Source of the DNA: Saksenaea vasiformis B4078
Taxonomy: Eukaryota; Mucoromycota; Mucoromycetes; Mucorales; Saksenaeaceae
Assembly: GCA_000697055.1 (NCBI GenBank)
Contig: JNDT01001358.1
Span: forward strand, 60,791-124,790
Length of the DNA: 64,000 nt
Reading direction: 5' to 3'
Position numbers and translations under genes: made by a program. Positions 33,425 through 43,850 of the stretch are shown piece after piece. Each line of letters starts with the position of its first letter. Positions within the stretch are counted from its first letter, which is position 1. Under the pieces are notes generated by a model that had not been told where the DNA came from, did not search any database, and saw only the letters and a program-made list of their open reading frames with translations.

Positions 33425-35779
33425 ATTATCATTGTAAATTTGACATACCATTTCCCCCTTAATTCTGGCACACCATATCACTCATCCATATACCAAAATG
33501 TTAATGGTAAGGGAAAGTAGAGAGTTTTTCTTGTTCATTTCACATATATCAAATTTCGTTGTGATACGAATACTCTGAAAAAATTGTTTCCATTCCACTT
33601 CATAATTAAAGTTCTTCTTTATAATGCCCTTATTAGAAGGCGCAGCATGCATTTTCAACGCCTACGCATACATATCCGATATGTTTAAATGACAAAATTT
33701 CCTAAAAGCTCTTTTCAACATGAACGTGCTTCTCTATTCTTATATTCCTTGCAGCCATGTATCGGTGCATATAGCGCTAATACGTTAATGTCCTTCCAAG
33801 TTGATTTTTACAAATCATGCGAAGATGAATCATACAATTCACTACGAGATTCTGCATACATATTGCCATTGTTACTACCTATCAATCCATTTTGTTCAGG
33901 AACTGTCTTCTAAAGGGAGGGGAACCATCTGGAATTGCATCAAGGAACACGTCCCATCTGCTAAATGGTATCACACATGCGCAACTGTTTCTTCGTAGCG
34001 TAACCTGCAGAAGGTGCCTGTAAGCCGAGAATAACAATGGAACGCGGAGATAAAATACTGATGCAATTCGGTTTTTTCTGTATGGCTCTTTTTGTCTTCG
34101 CCGGTGACAACAAATCCATGGGATCTTTGAAATTCAGATGGTATTATCGATATATATTGTTGACATGTTATATACGAGTTCGGATAACTCGCTGTTCATA
34201 AAATCATCCAATATTTACAGCAGTTAAGAATGTCATAGACATGTGTGATGCAAGTCAGTGTCAGTTACCGTTGAATGATTTAGAGTTTCATGCCTACTTC
34301 GTGATACAAGCCCTGTTTCCTCGAGACGTATCGTCTCTGACTCATGCTCACACTGGCTGATGTCCAGAAGTTTTGTAGATATGAGATTGTTTTCACGAAT
34401 CAAAAGATGACGAATAAATATACAACGTCTGAACGGCCGCCGATATTCTAAGAAATATGATTGATTGAAATGATCGCCGCTGTACGATAGCATAAACGCT
34501 TCTAAAGAGGACGCACTCGTTTTATTTAGAAGGGTTCGTTCGAAAGAAATGACGTGTGATGTGCGAACATGCAGCATTTACTAAACTTTGGGACGTTCCG
34601 ATGAGACGCGGCCATCCTCCACTGGTATCCTTTATTAAATACTATATACCATGTTAAGCATCCAGCTTAATAATTAGACGTCTGAACTGTTCTTCACAGG
34701 CTGCATGGGTGTACACAATAATTGTCCAAGTTAACAAACGTCTGTTGTGGTTACGGATACACTCGTGGCATCAGCCTTAGTCATCACACGCCATGATGAG
34801 CTATCATATGTTCCCTCATCTGCTGCGGATATGACCTCAGGCTGAGCCCCAGCCAATGTGTCACATATCCATTTCACGGTGTGTAATTAGGCTGAAGAGT
34901 CCCTTGTGTCAAGATGGCCTCTTAATACGTGGTGAGTGTGAAGTTAGCTTGGCCTGAACTAATATATTACTATCGACATATGCACATTATCCTCCAGGCT
35001 ACATGTTGGTATCTCAAAATAATATATCATATTTCTGCTAAAGGGAGGCTCGTCATAATGAAAGCATGTTCGACCCAGGAATACGACCGGGTGTGTGATA
35101 AGAGATTAAAGGGAAGAGAACTACAGAAGACTGCAGTTACCGGCGTCTTTAGCGTTTGAAACGCTTAGAAAATATTTGCATGTATAATTAGAAGTAACTT
35201 CTACCCTCAAACATTGAGAACACCTTGTTCTTAAATCCATAAACGTACGTTCGGAATATCTGCAGAAGAGTATTGAGGCTACCAGTGATCGTCTGCGCAA
35301 AATCGTATGTTTTCAAGAGAAGCGACTGATAGAAGGGCAGCTTTGTTCTTGCTCGTTGAGAATAACGTAGTACCTATAAAATACCATGAAAATTACAAAA
35401 GTAGAGTTCCGATTAAAAGAAAAAGCTGAAGGGCATCGGTCCTCTGTCCTTGCTTTGTCAACTTTGGTATTGCATGTCTTCCTAATACAATCCCTGTCGG
35501 CTCCACTCGGACGTCGGATGTGTTATCCTTTGTGGTAGCGCTAGGGAAGATCGCGTTGATAATCTGTGTACGTATTTGTCCGGTCTCGATGTCTTGGTTT
35601 ATGGTAGTACTTTTCAAAAATCCATAAGGCTATGCTCCAGTTCGCGAGCTTCTTGATGCCTGTTAGTTTCCACATTTCGGAATTCTGACATGGTACGTCC
35701 ACGCTGCGCGGCTAGAAAGAATCTAGAGATTTAGAGGGATAGGGATGATTTTTTTTATTAGAAAATTCCAAAAAAAAAA

Positions 35780-36345
35780 AAACTTCTAGACTACGGATAA
35801 AATGGCGTTGTCAGAAGGTTCATACCACATCTGAAGTCCGAATGGAGCCAACAGAGATTGTATTAGGAACGATATGCAATAAATTATGCGTCCATCCAGA
35901 GCCAACTTTGTGCTAAGGCAGGAAACGGATATATGGTCATTAGTTAATGAGTTACAACAGAATCGTACTTTACTTACATCAACTCGATCCGCTGGTGAAC
36001 GCAAAACTTATTCGAGCAACATAAAAAGCCATTCACGGTTTGTAAATGGAAGATAGTTGATGTCTTTTAACTTACCGCAATGTAATTCTACTAATCACAG
36101 ACGTCTAACCCCGCACCCTGGCCGGGTGGGAGCGACGTTCGGGGAATCTGGCGATGCCGCCAGTGATAATGTACTGCAGAGGAGTTGAAACGATGCAGCG
36201 TCCAGCGATCTATTGTACAAGATGAGTAATGCTGAGCGCGACAATATTTACTTACTTGAGTCAAGGGCAAAGAGCACCAACACAGCCAAGACGGTTCGAG
36301 CCAGGTGGTCATGCAGGCTAAATGATAGATAAAAAGTCATGAATT
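35780..36345 (-). repeat. Dispersed repeat, copy D (inverted)
   Basis: On the minus strand it reads ATTTAGCCTGCATGACC, CTCGAACCGTCTTGGCTGTG, GTTTTGCGTTCACC, GAGTTGATGTAAGTAAAGT and CCTTAGCACAAAG. It contains a GC-rich patch (CCCGCACCCTGGCCGGGTGGG) in the variable middle. It stands head-to-head with copy E. Confidence 0.6.
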
Positions 36346-36424
36346 ATCCCGTGTATGTGATGAAGAATTGACATCATTACCGGGATATAAAGAGAACACA
36401 ACAAAGAAATAAAAAAATACTTCA

Positions 36425-37205
36425 TGCGTCCTTTTTACTATGGATTATTCTGGGTGGAATCTGTCCTTGTCTTGAAACATTTTTACAACTCCCGACAAAA
36501 TACATGCAGGATTACTCATGTCTTTTGGTCTATTGTTTAGTCTTAGTCGTTGTGGTACTATATGTGGCATGTCATAGTGCTCCTATAATCGAATAGTTGT
36601 GTACATTTACAAATAAAATGGTAGTCGGGATTAACGTATTAACAAATATAAAGATCTTCCGCTTTGTATATGATTATATATCTAGGTCACAAACTTATAC
36701 AGCTTTGTATACGGAGCTAATATCTAAAAAACATAAGGAAAGTTTGTTGTTAAAGAATACAATAGAAGACCGAAATGATATAAAGAGCAAGCACTAAGAT
36801 TTAATAAAGTTAATTCAGTCTCAAAGGATGTACAAATCTACATTTTGAGCAACCATATCACAGTCGTAAAACCTACAAATTGGTTTGGCCGTGTCCCAAC
36901 CGCATCTCGCCCCGTCACCGGTCAAGCTGCGAGGCAGGCCCCTACCAATGGGTAGGAGCGCCGTTTAGAGTTAAGTTAAAAAGGCATCAAAGTATCGTCC
37001 ATTTACTAGCCATGAACGAAACTTTACTCTGCTAAAGCCTGTGTCCATTGAGGGACCAAGTTGATATAAGTAGAGTACGATTTTGTCCTCAATTGCATAC
37101 TAATGACAACATATTTTTGATCCCTTCTTTCACGCAAGCTTAGCTCTTCATAGACGCATAAGTTATGTAGAGTAGCGTAAATGTGGTCCAATAAACAGTA
37201 AAACC
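36425..37205 (+). repeat. Dispersed repeat, copy E
   Basis: Plus-strand blocks include CTCATGTCTTTTGGTCTATTG, GTGTCCATTGAGGGACCAAG, TTGATATAAGTAGAGTACG, TCACGCAAGCTTAGCTCTTC, TAGAGTAGCGTAAATG and CAATAAACAGTAAAACC. Its 5' part (36445-36495) is the reverse complement of a block in copy B, so local inversion or nesting has occurred. Confidence 0.6.
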
Positions 37206-37394
37206 TGACATAGTCAAGCATTTTTTATAAACAGATAATAACGGTACGGATCATATGTTACACAAAAGTGATAAATTGGCTCCCCATTTTATACAGTTCT
37301 CAAGATCTGATACCGCAAATAACTTTTTCTTCTCTGTCTTGCAAACGAGTATCAGGGACGTCGCGTGGAAACAGGCGTCGAGTGTAGTACGAAA

Positions 37395-37810
37395 ACATAC
37401 ACCAAGTATCGCACCTTATTTGCTTGGATACGGTCGAGGAAGCAAGACAAGCTCTTGCCACAGAGTTCCATAGTTTTATAATAGCAATAATCCGAAAAGA
37501 ACAAAGAGCATACGATAGAGAGCTGGAGGAAGGCAACAGACCATTTTGGGAAGATCATGAAATAGCGGACAAAGAACTGCGTCGCCTTTACAACAATTTA
37601 TTATAGAGGAAAAGAATGCCGAGGGAAATTCTTGCCAACGTTGATGACAAGAGAGGTTTACGCCGCAATATGTTTGGCGATAGATTCAAGAAAAAATTCA
37701 AGTACGTTGACTACTGGCACGAGTACGTCCGGGACAACTTTGAGATCTGCCGTGAAAATGTACACGATGATTACGCCAATAATCACTTGTCCCAAAGCGA
37801 AACGGTGTAA
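37395..37810 (+). pseudogene. Unknown ORF interrupted by one stop codon
   Basis: One frame is open for about 138 codons except for a TAG near 37604. Upstream of it is VEEARQALATEFHSF...FWEDHEIADKELRRLYNN; downstream is MPREILANVDDKRGLRRN...YWHEYVRDNFEICREN. The charged, helical composition is protein-like on both sides, so this looks like a recently disabled gene. There is no ATG at the beginning of the frame. No family recognised. Confidence 0.4.
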
Positions 37811-37959
37811 ACGTCCATTTTTTAAAATGGTATCTTAGTTAGTATATGTATAGCCGAAGGAATATTAAAAATGGAGATGATGCGCATAAAGACACTACAA
37901 GAAAAAAACACATACACAGAGAGTTGCCACCGTACAAATTAAAGACCGCTGATCACATG

Positions 37960-38590
37960 CCCTCAACCACTATGTAAACCTCGCGTAGCAACCCGGTAAA
38001 TTGAAAACGAAGCACTTCTGGTTTACCGAAAACGAACCAACTCTGGTTCACTGAGAATAAAGCAACTCTGGTTTCTCCATCCCTTCCATTTTTATTTCCT
38101 TTCTTGTATCGATCTATTTTGTATAAATACCCCGTCTTTTTATTGAATAGAACATTAGGTTATCAATAGGTTATAACAGCACAATCTTCTCTTGGTCTAC
38201 TCTAGCCATCTCAAAAAGATCTTTCCAAAGGTTTTTCTTCTATTTTTCAAGCCGCCTTTTATTGCTCTGCCTCCGTTGGTTATTCTCAAGAAGCCACCAT
38301 TAACCAGAATCTGCTGATTCTTTTTCTTTTTATTTTCCTTTTCTTTTATCTTACCCACTTGACTTACAAGTGACGCTGATTCCGCTATCTCTTTTTATTT
38401 TCTTTTACGTTTTCTTTTACGTTTTCTATTCTTATTATCGATATTCCTTATTTCTTCCGATCCAACCCGCTGATTATCCAAAAATATCTCTATATCATCT
38501 CCATACATCTCTAATTGACTGAATCAATACGAGATCAAAGGTGACCATAACAAAGATTTTACTAACGACCATATTCTATTTCAAACAGAT
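37960..38590 (+). promoter_or_regulatory. TATA box, short tandem repeat and long pyrimidine-rich leader
   Basis: About 2.5 units of a 25-27 bp repeat built on ACTCTGGTTTAC/ACTCTGGTTCAC lie at 38011-38077. A good TATA box (TATAAATACCCC) follows at about 38124, then almost 400 bp of CT-rich leader. This is either a real promoter for the small ORF that follows or the control region of a solo LTR; no matching second LTR was found in the window. Confidence 0.4.
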
Positions 38591-38642
38591 CTCGTTAGAT
38601 GAAAGACGTGGTTGAGGGTCCAATTATGAATCGCGAAAGAAA

Positions 38643-38864
38643 TTGAGATGCAATCGTCAGCTTCAGCCGATGATTAAGGCGAGTGAAACAGAGCTGAGAA
38701 ATGCGATTCAGAGACCGATAGACTTTATTAAGCAGCGTGAAGCAAACGTAAGAAGGCTGTCCAAGGAAGTTACTCAAGAAGCGAGAAATATCGTTGAGCT
38801 GACGCAAGAAATCGTCATCAGACCATGTACTACTTATTGCCATTGTTTCGGCAAGAAGATATAA
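38643..38864 (+). pseudogene. Coiled-coil-like small ORF, probably frameshifted
   Basis: A 73-codon frame rich in Arg, Glu and Ala (SETELRNAIQRPIDFIKQRE, LSKEVTQEARNIVELTQEI) has heptad-like spacing. It has no ATG of its own. An ATG at 38599 opens a different frame (MKDVVEGPIMNRERN) that stops just before it, so a one-base shift would join the two. Unknown family. Confidence 0.3.
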
Positions 38865-39324
38865 TGTGAAAGCAGAAGAGCAGTAGAAAGTAACTGGTAA
38901 ATCGGTAAAAAGGAAGCACCGTTAGTGAATCGAAGAAAATTCCTCGGTAAAACGTTTTTGCGCGCAAAGATTTGGGAAAAAACAGCATATTAAAGAGAGA
39001 GAAGGCACCATTGTTCTATTTCAATGAGAAACCAATCTTTTATGTCACTTACCAATGTTTTTATTGTTGTTGCTCACTGCCTTCTAAAACATCTGCTGGA
39101 CGTTTTTAACCACGGCCTGATTTGCTGATGTCAAAAAAGATCAATGGAGTGGAGGTCAGTGGGTTGGTGTCGGTGTCGGCGAGTGACAGTGCCGTGCCGT
39201 ATCCTCATAAGGATCTTTTCATGTTCTTCTTGATGTATCGCGGCTTTCACCTGTCGACAAAGGTCGACAAGGTGTGCCTATCATACCCCAAAAAAGCCCA
39301 AAGCCGTGTGATCGAACGAGTATC

Positions 39325-39900
39325 TGTCTATCCTCCTTCTTTTTGTCGGTTGGCTTTTACCTTCAACGTGAACAGTCCCTTCAACGTGAACAGTCCCTTC
39401 AACGAATCTTTGAAGGCTGGGAGTGCTTCAATCGACGTGGGGATACAGATATCAGCAACGAAATGGGCAACCAAAACATGGTCCTCCATAATATGCATCA
39501 TGTAAATGTAACCCGAATTGCCAATAAAATCCAAGGCCATCAAAGATCGAATGCCGTATGCTTCATTCGGATTGAGCAAGATACACACGCATTGAATCGG
39601 TGGTTTTTCGACAGTTGGTTGACTTGCACTGAGTGCGAAATCTTTTGCCGCTTCCATTCATCTGAGATAATGTTCAAGTCAATTTTTCGCCCATAGGATT
39701 GTGCTAGCTCAGTCATATTGAACCCCCGCCTCGTTCCTCTCGATTATGCTCTTTGTGTCTGTCAATGTCGTTTTCCCATCCGCCAAGACAATACCGGCAT
39801 ATTTGAACAATGCATCCGATATCGAGGTAAATCGTCAGTAAAATGTAGCTTCACTTTCAATGCCTGTCATCGATATCCAAAGTTTCTCGCAGAAGATACC
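39325..39900 (-). pseudogene. Frameshifted gene of unknown family
   Basis: Minus-strand pieces in three frames follow each other: about 39830-39715 (DALFKYAGIVLADGKTTLTD), 39720-39620 (ELAQSYGRKIDLNIISDEWK) and 39657-39328 (MALDFIGNSGYIYMMHIMED, LVAHFVADICIPTSIEALPA). All have good protein-like composition. The frames change without splice signals, so this is a pseudogene. An 18-bp unit (TTCAACGTGAACAGTCCC) is duplicated in tandem at 39361-39396, near the 3' end. Confidence 0.4.
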
Positions 39901-40434
39901 GAGCAGCCAGGCGAAAGACAATACCCTTGATGGCGGTGGCATCATTGGATACATTAACTAAGAAGATGTGATTGTCGTCGTGCACACCAACCTTCAGAAT
40001 TAAAAAAAAAAGCGGCCAATGCATGAGCAACGCTGCGTCGCCATGATCATTGCCTTCTTTTTTTCTTTCTTTCGGGAGGAGGAAAAGGGGGGGGGGTGGA
40101 TCCGTTTGCCTCTACATTTTTTGTATGTCATTGTGATACTCGTAGAAAAGACCACAAGAGACACGCGAGCAAAGCGAGACTGTAGACCGTCTTATTGACG
40201 GAAAAGAGACAGTGAAAACACTAATAAAAACACTCTACTTATTTTCATATTACATGTCCTGACTATTGATAAGTTATTACTGCTCCGCTAGCGGTGCTTG
40301 ATTAAAAGATACGATGATATTCATTGTCAGTATGACTTGTCCTTATATTGTAACTGTCAGATACGGCAGTCATCTAATGAAGCTAGTATCCCAAGTTATC
40401 CGCATATAGCAGTACCCCAAGGGACGGAAGACGT
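39901..40434. other. Gene-free region
   Basis: Contains an A run near 40001, a pure G run (10 G) near 40087-40096 and no coding signal. Confidence 0.4.
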
Positions 40435-40710
40435 TCCATGGAAGCAAGAACATCGCTTTTGCATTGAGGTGCTTCAGTGATGGTTTTTTTTTTTGCATTA
40501 AAGTGCCTCAGTGATGAGTATCGAGGTAAGAACAGGTTCATCCAGAATGATCCGTATTTAAAGGCATGCATGAATCATTTTCAAATTCTTCGGCTCTGTT
40601 TTTCACAAAGGCATCCCCAGTAAGGATGTCAATTATTTTTTATGCTGCTTGAATAAATTTTATGTCCATCTGAGAACCAATTGTCGAGATGGATAGGACG
40701 ATCAACAAGA
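40435..40710 (+). repeat. Dispersed repeat, copy F (5' part)
   Basis: Holds GTATTTAAAGGC (TATA-like, 40553), CGGCTCTGTTTTT, the hairpin GGCATCC...GGATGTC at 40610-40630 and AATAAATTTTATGTCCATCTG. The hairpin arms pair perfectly (GCATCC with GGATGT, one G-T pair). Confidence 0.6.
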
Positions 40711-40867
40711 GGATCGACGCCTGTATGGATATACAACAGATATATACGAACTTGAAAGCACGCCAGAGAGCAATCTGATCCACCTTTCCAATGATGTCGG
40801 CTGAGAGCGGTTGCAGTGAAGCACTTGAAAGAGGCACTTCGTTCGTTAGGCGGAACAGACATCGATA

Positions 40868-41134
40868 TTGCTAACACCTAAAGTGCTTGACTTGGCAGTT
40901 GAAAAAGTATGCGACAAGCTGTTTCAAGAGAGTAAGAAGATGACCCAGTTGCCAAATCCGAGTTGGTCGCGTGTTTCAAGTCGTAAGGTACGAACAACAT
41001 GCCAAGAAATCGCGAAGTGGGCAGTGGATCTGGGCATTCTCCTCAACTGCTGCCCGAACAACTGGATGACAGAGTGTCTGCTTTCCAAAAAGCGGAGCTT
41101 TTGGCACGATAATGGCTCCAAACGGGGCCTTTGA
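40868..41134 (+). pseudogene. Small ORF, likely fragment of an element protein
   Basis: An 88-codon frame without an ATG (KVLDLAVEKVCDKLFQESKK, WAVDLGILLNCCPNNWMTEC) directly after repeat copy F. An ATG frame upstream (about 40795) ends before it in another frame. Protein-like but not recognised. Confidence 0.3.
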
Positions 41135-41400
41135 TGTAAGTAAGATGTCAGAATCTGTTCCTTAACATCATCTTCACAAGCGAACTGAAATGAGAGAAAA
41201 AATAGCAGCTGGTACAAATTTATGCGTCAGTAACGTGTCAGGGATAGCAAGGAGCAGCTCCCGCAGTAAAACTGAAATGCGATGTAACGAAGAAGCAAAG
41301 TCCATGTCTTTTCAGTTTGGTTGGAGGAGAATCGTATCGCTAATCCGGTAGCTTTATTACTTTAAACGCAAACCTTTGTTCCTCCTATTTACTTGCAGTT

Positions 41401-43297
41401 CTAACTTAGCGCTTCACTTTTAAATATAAGGTATGGTCTCTCTTTGGCAATTTTTAAAATGGCTTGTCCAAACAGACTATTGGCCCAGGCAAACCATGAT
41501 CGTGTGTAGTTGTCCTGAGTTAAATTGCCTACGATAGCAGCGTAAGATGATATACTGATATCAATTCATTACCTTGATCCCCACGCTCTTTCTTGTTGTA
41601 AACACTAAAAGATTCATGAAGAAGGCCTGTGCCATCGGTCGAACCTACAAGGATATCTAAAGCTTCAAGGATCTCTGTATCGTTGGAAGTCGTCAAAATC
41701 TGTAATATATTAGCTGTAAGACTTGTTAAAATCCAATATACTCTTACTCTCACAACCTGGGACATCGGCCATGCATAGCCTAGACCGATCTAAGAATTAT
41801 CTAAGTCCGTGAAACTCGAAAAGTACCGTCTTACGTGAGGTCCACCAATGCCGGAGCCGCGAGGTCCTACAAAGTAGTAGGGATTTCCATCGGACAAGAC
41901 TAGACGACGCGTGTTCTGATATATTTCATCTTGCTCGTCCACAAATCCAAGCATACTTAATGACAATAATGAAGGCGAATTGGCATCATCCATGAACAGC
42001 ACTGATCCATAACCATCCACCTCAACTTTTCGTTTACAAACCAAATGAGACACCAAAGAAATTTAAAACTGGATATGAAGACTTACAGGCAAATACCTTT
42101 CCAAATCGAGGATGTTCGACCACTGCGTGTTCGTAAATGGCCTGTCGAATTTCTTGCGACAGCTGGATAGCATCCTTTGCTACATCGGTACCATTCAGTA
42201 GCTCTGCCAAATGTTCCAGTTCGACAGATATCATAGCATTTCCGGGAACAAAGAAGGGAAAGGTTGTTGCATCGTCTGATGGCCTAAAATTACTCTTTAT
42301 CATCCCTGTACGCTTGACTGGATTTCCGAGACCAAATAGCGGCTGAGTTTGGGTAGGTATATCCGTTGAAACGGAATATTCGTACACGGATGGTAAAGGA
42401 TATCCTATATAAAGTTTTAGACGTGCAGTAAATATTTCATCATTGCTACCTGTCGTGGTATTAAACGTTGGATTTTGTTCACGGTGCAACACTTCCATTG
42501 CTTTTCTGACCGCTTCCATCCACACTTCGGATCCAACAAAAGAATCATCTTGTGTTGTCTTCCAGTAATGATAGGAAAGACCGAAAAAAGAAGCTATGGA
42601 GTCAACTTCCCACTTATATTCAAACACTGGCTGAAGGGATAAATGAACTTGTCTTAACTTGTTTCTAAGTTACCATAGGGCTTTAAGTGAAGGTCCCTCT
42701 TGATGAACGTTGGGTTTGAAACTATTTGATCCAGCGGTTCTGGCAAGGAAAATCCATTTCCATAGGGTTCAATGTTCAGAAAATGAGCTTGCATATAGAT
42801 AGCACCCAGGAACAGCTGTTTGAGTTTCCAATCTTTCTGGATGTAATCCAAGTATGGCATAAGCTGGTTGGCTGAATCCCGAAGCCACATGGCGTTAATG
42901 TCACCCGTGGACACAAATGCTAAAGGATGGCAGTCTGTGCCGTTAAAACAAGACGTAGCTGAAATTGTAGTATCCAACGTATTTGGGAAAGCATTTCTAA
43001 ACATCTGCGCAAGATCAAGGTTGGCTATCTGATAGGAGCAGAGAAAAAAAATGTGAATCACTTGCATTACCCTGGGGAGCTCATGTATACCTTGGATGCA
43101 ATAGACTGCGTGACAGAGTCGATGATACCGCTTGTGAAGGTACGGCATGCTTCCACAGGTCTCTGAAACGGTAGATTCAGACTTCCTCCGCTTCCTGGTC
43201 CATGAAACTGCGCTGCATATCTAGTACAACCAGATTCAACGACTTTCCGCCATTGATTTTGACCTTACACAGAATAATCGGGACAGGAATTCGTCAT
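41401..43297 (-). CDS. GH125 exo-alpha-1,6-mannosidase, downstream tandem copy
   Basis: Nine exons (43297-43269, 43220-43091, 43028-42674, 42626-42450, 42404-42087, 42025-41835, 41789-41748, 41699-41573, 41528-41401) give 498 aa. Family-wide GH125 motifs are present in order: [113 protein letters not shown] and [17 protein letters not shown]125 enzymes release terminal alpha-1,6-linked mannose from N-glycans or mannoproteins. The start MTNSCPDYS was chosen because a 48-bp intron then joins to YAAQFH as in the second copy. No signal peptide is visible, so the protein may be intracellular unless an unseen upstream exon exists. Intron 4 is 45 bp and stop-free, so it can be mistaken for coding sequence. 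Confidence 0.9.
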
Positions 43298-43850
43298 CTC
43301 CAAGGAATACAGCAATCAAAACAGGATTATTTCAATGGAGATTAGTGTACAGCTTTTTATCAAAGAGAAGACTATCGCCGCAGGAATTAAAATACTACTA
43401 CTCCGTTCAGTGCATGCCATACTAGACATGTAAAAAGTCATTATTGATTCGCAATCATGTATTTACACAATCTTATATACAAAAGACAAGAGAAAAAAGA
43501 TACATAAAATCGCCGTCGGTTATGCTGTATGCACTTTTCTTGATATCCGAATCCATGATCGCCTTCGGTTTGTATCATTTTTGGAACGGTGTTTCAATTG
43601 TGACGTTGCCACGCGATGGCCTGATGAACGCAAACTGGATAGAGATTGAAACAGAACGTTGTTACCAAGTAACCACAGTGGAGGAGGTAATCCGGGCATG
43701 TTTTTTAAGTGAGAAAAAGAGTAACGTGTACAGGATGAAAAATCTTGTTCCTTATATGTGTAAAAAAATTTGGTGTCACAAGGTTTATATGTCACGGGAA
43801 AATTAGGCTGCGACTGTCAGGGAGTGGAATGATTTCACACAAGTTCAAGA
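43298..43850. other. Spacer between the two GH125 genes
   Basis: Promoter of the downstream GH125 copy. A 120-codon plus-strand frame (43444-43806) and a 91-codon minus-strand frame overlap here; neither has recognisable features, and both are probably chance. Confidence 0.4.

Larger units (their letters stand above)
31270..35395. repeat. Segmental duplication, right copy
   Basis: Direct-orientation counterpart of 19430-26520 without the 3 kb insertion. It includes the promoter, C2H2 gene and about 1.9 kb of downstream flank. The downstream flank keeps patches of strong identity, for example AAATCCATAAACGTACGTTCGG near 35236, although it has no intact gene; a 114-codon minus ORF at 34233-34577 is not open in the left copy. 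Confidence 0.8.

Noticed and set aside
33077..33481. 134-codon minus-strand ORF (and 21358-21654)
   Set aside because: Antisense of the C2H2 genes; present in both copies only because the coding strand is conserved.
40087..40096. Poly-G run followed by GTGGATCC
   Set aside because: Considered as a cloning-vector junction or element end; no vector or repeat sequence flanks it, so it is treated as a simple homopolymer.
43444..43806. 120-codon plus-strand ORF between the GH125 genes
   Set aside because: Overlapped by an equally open minus-strand ORF. No motif, intron or promoter; treated as chance.
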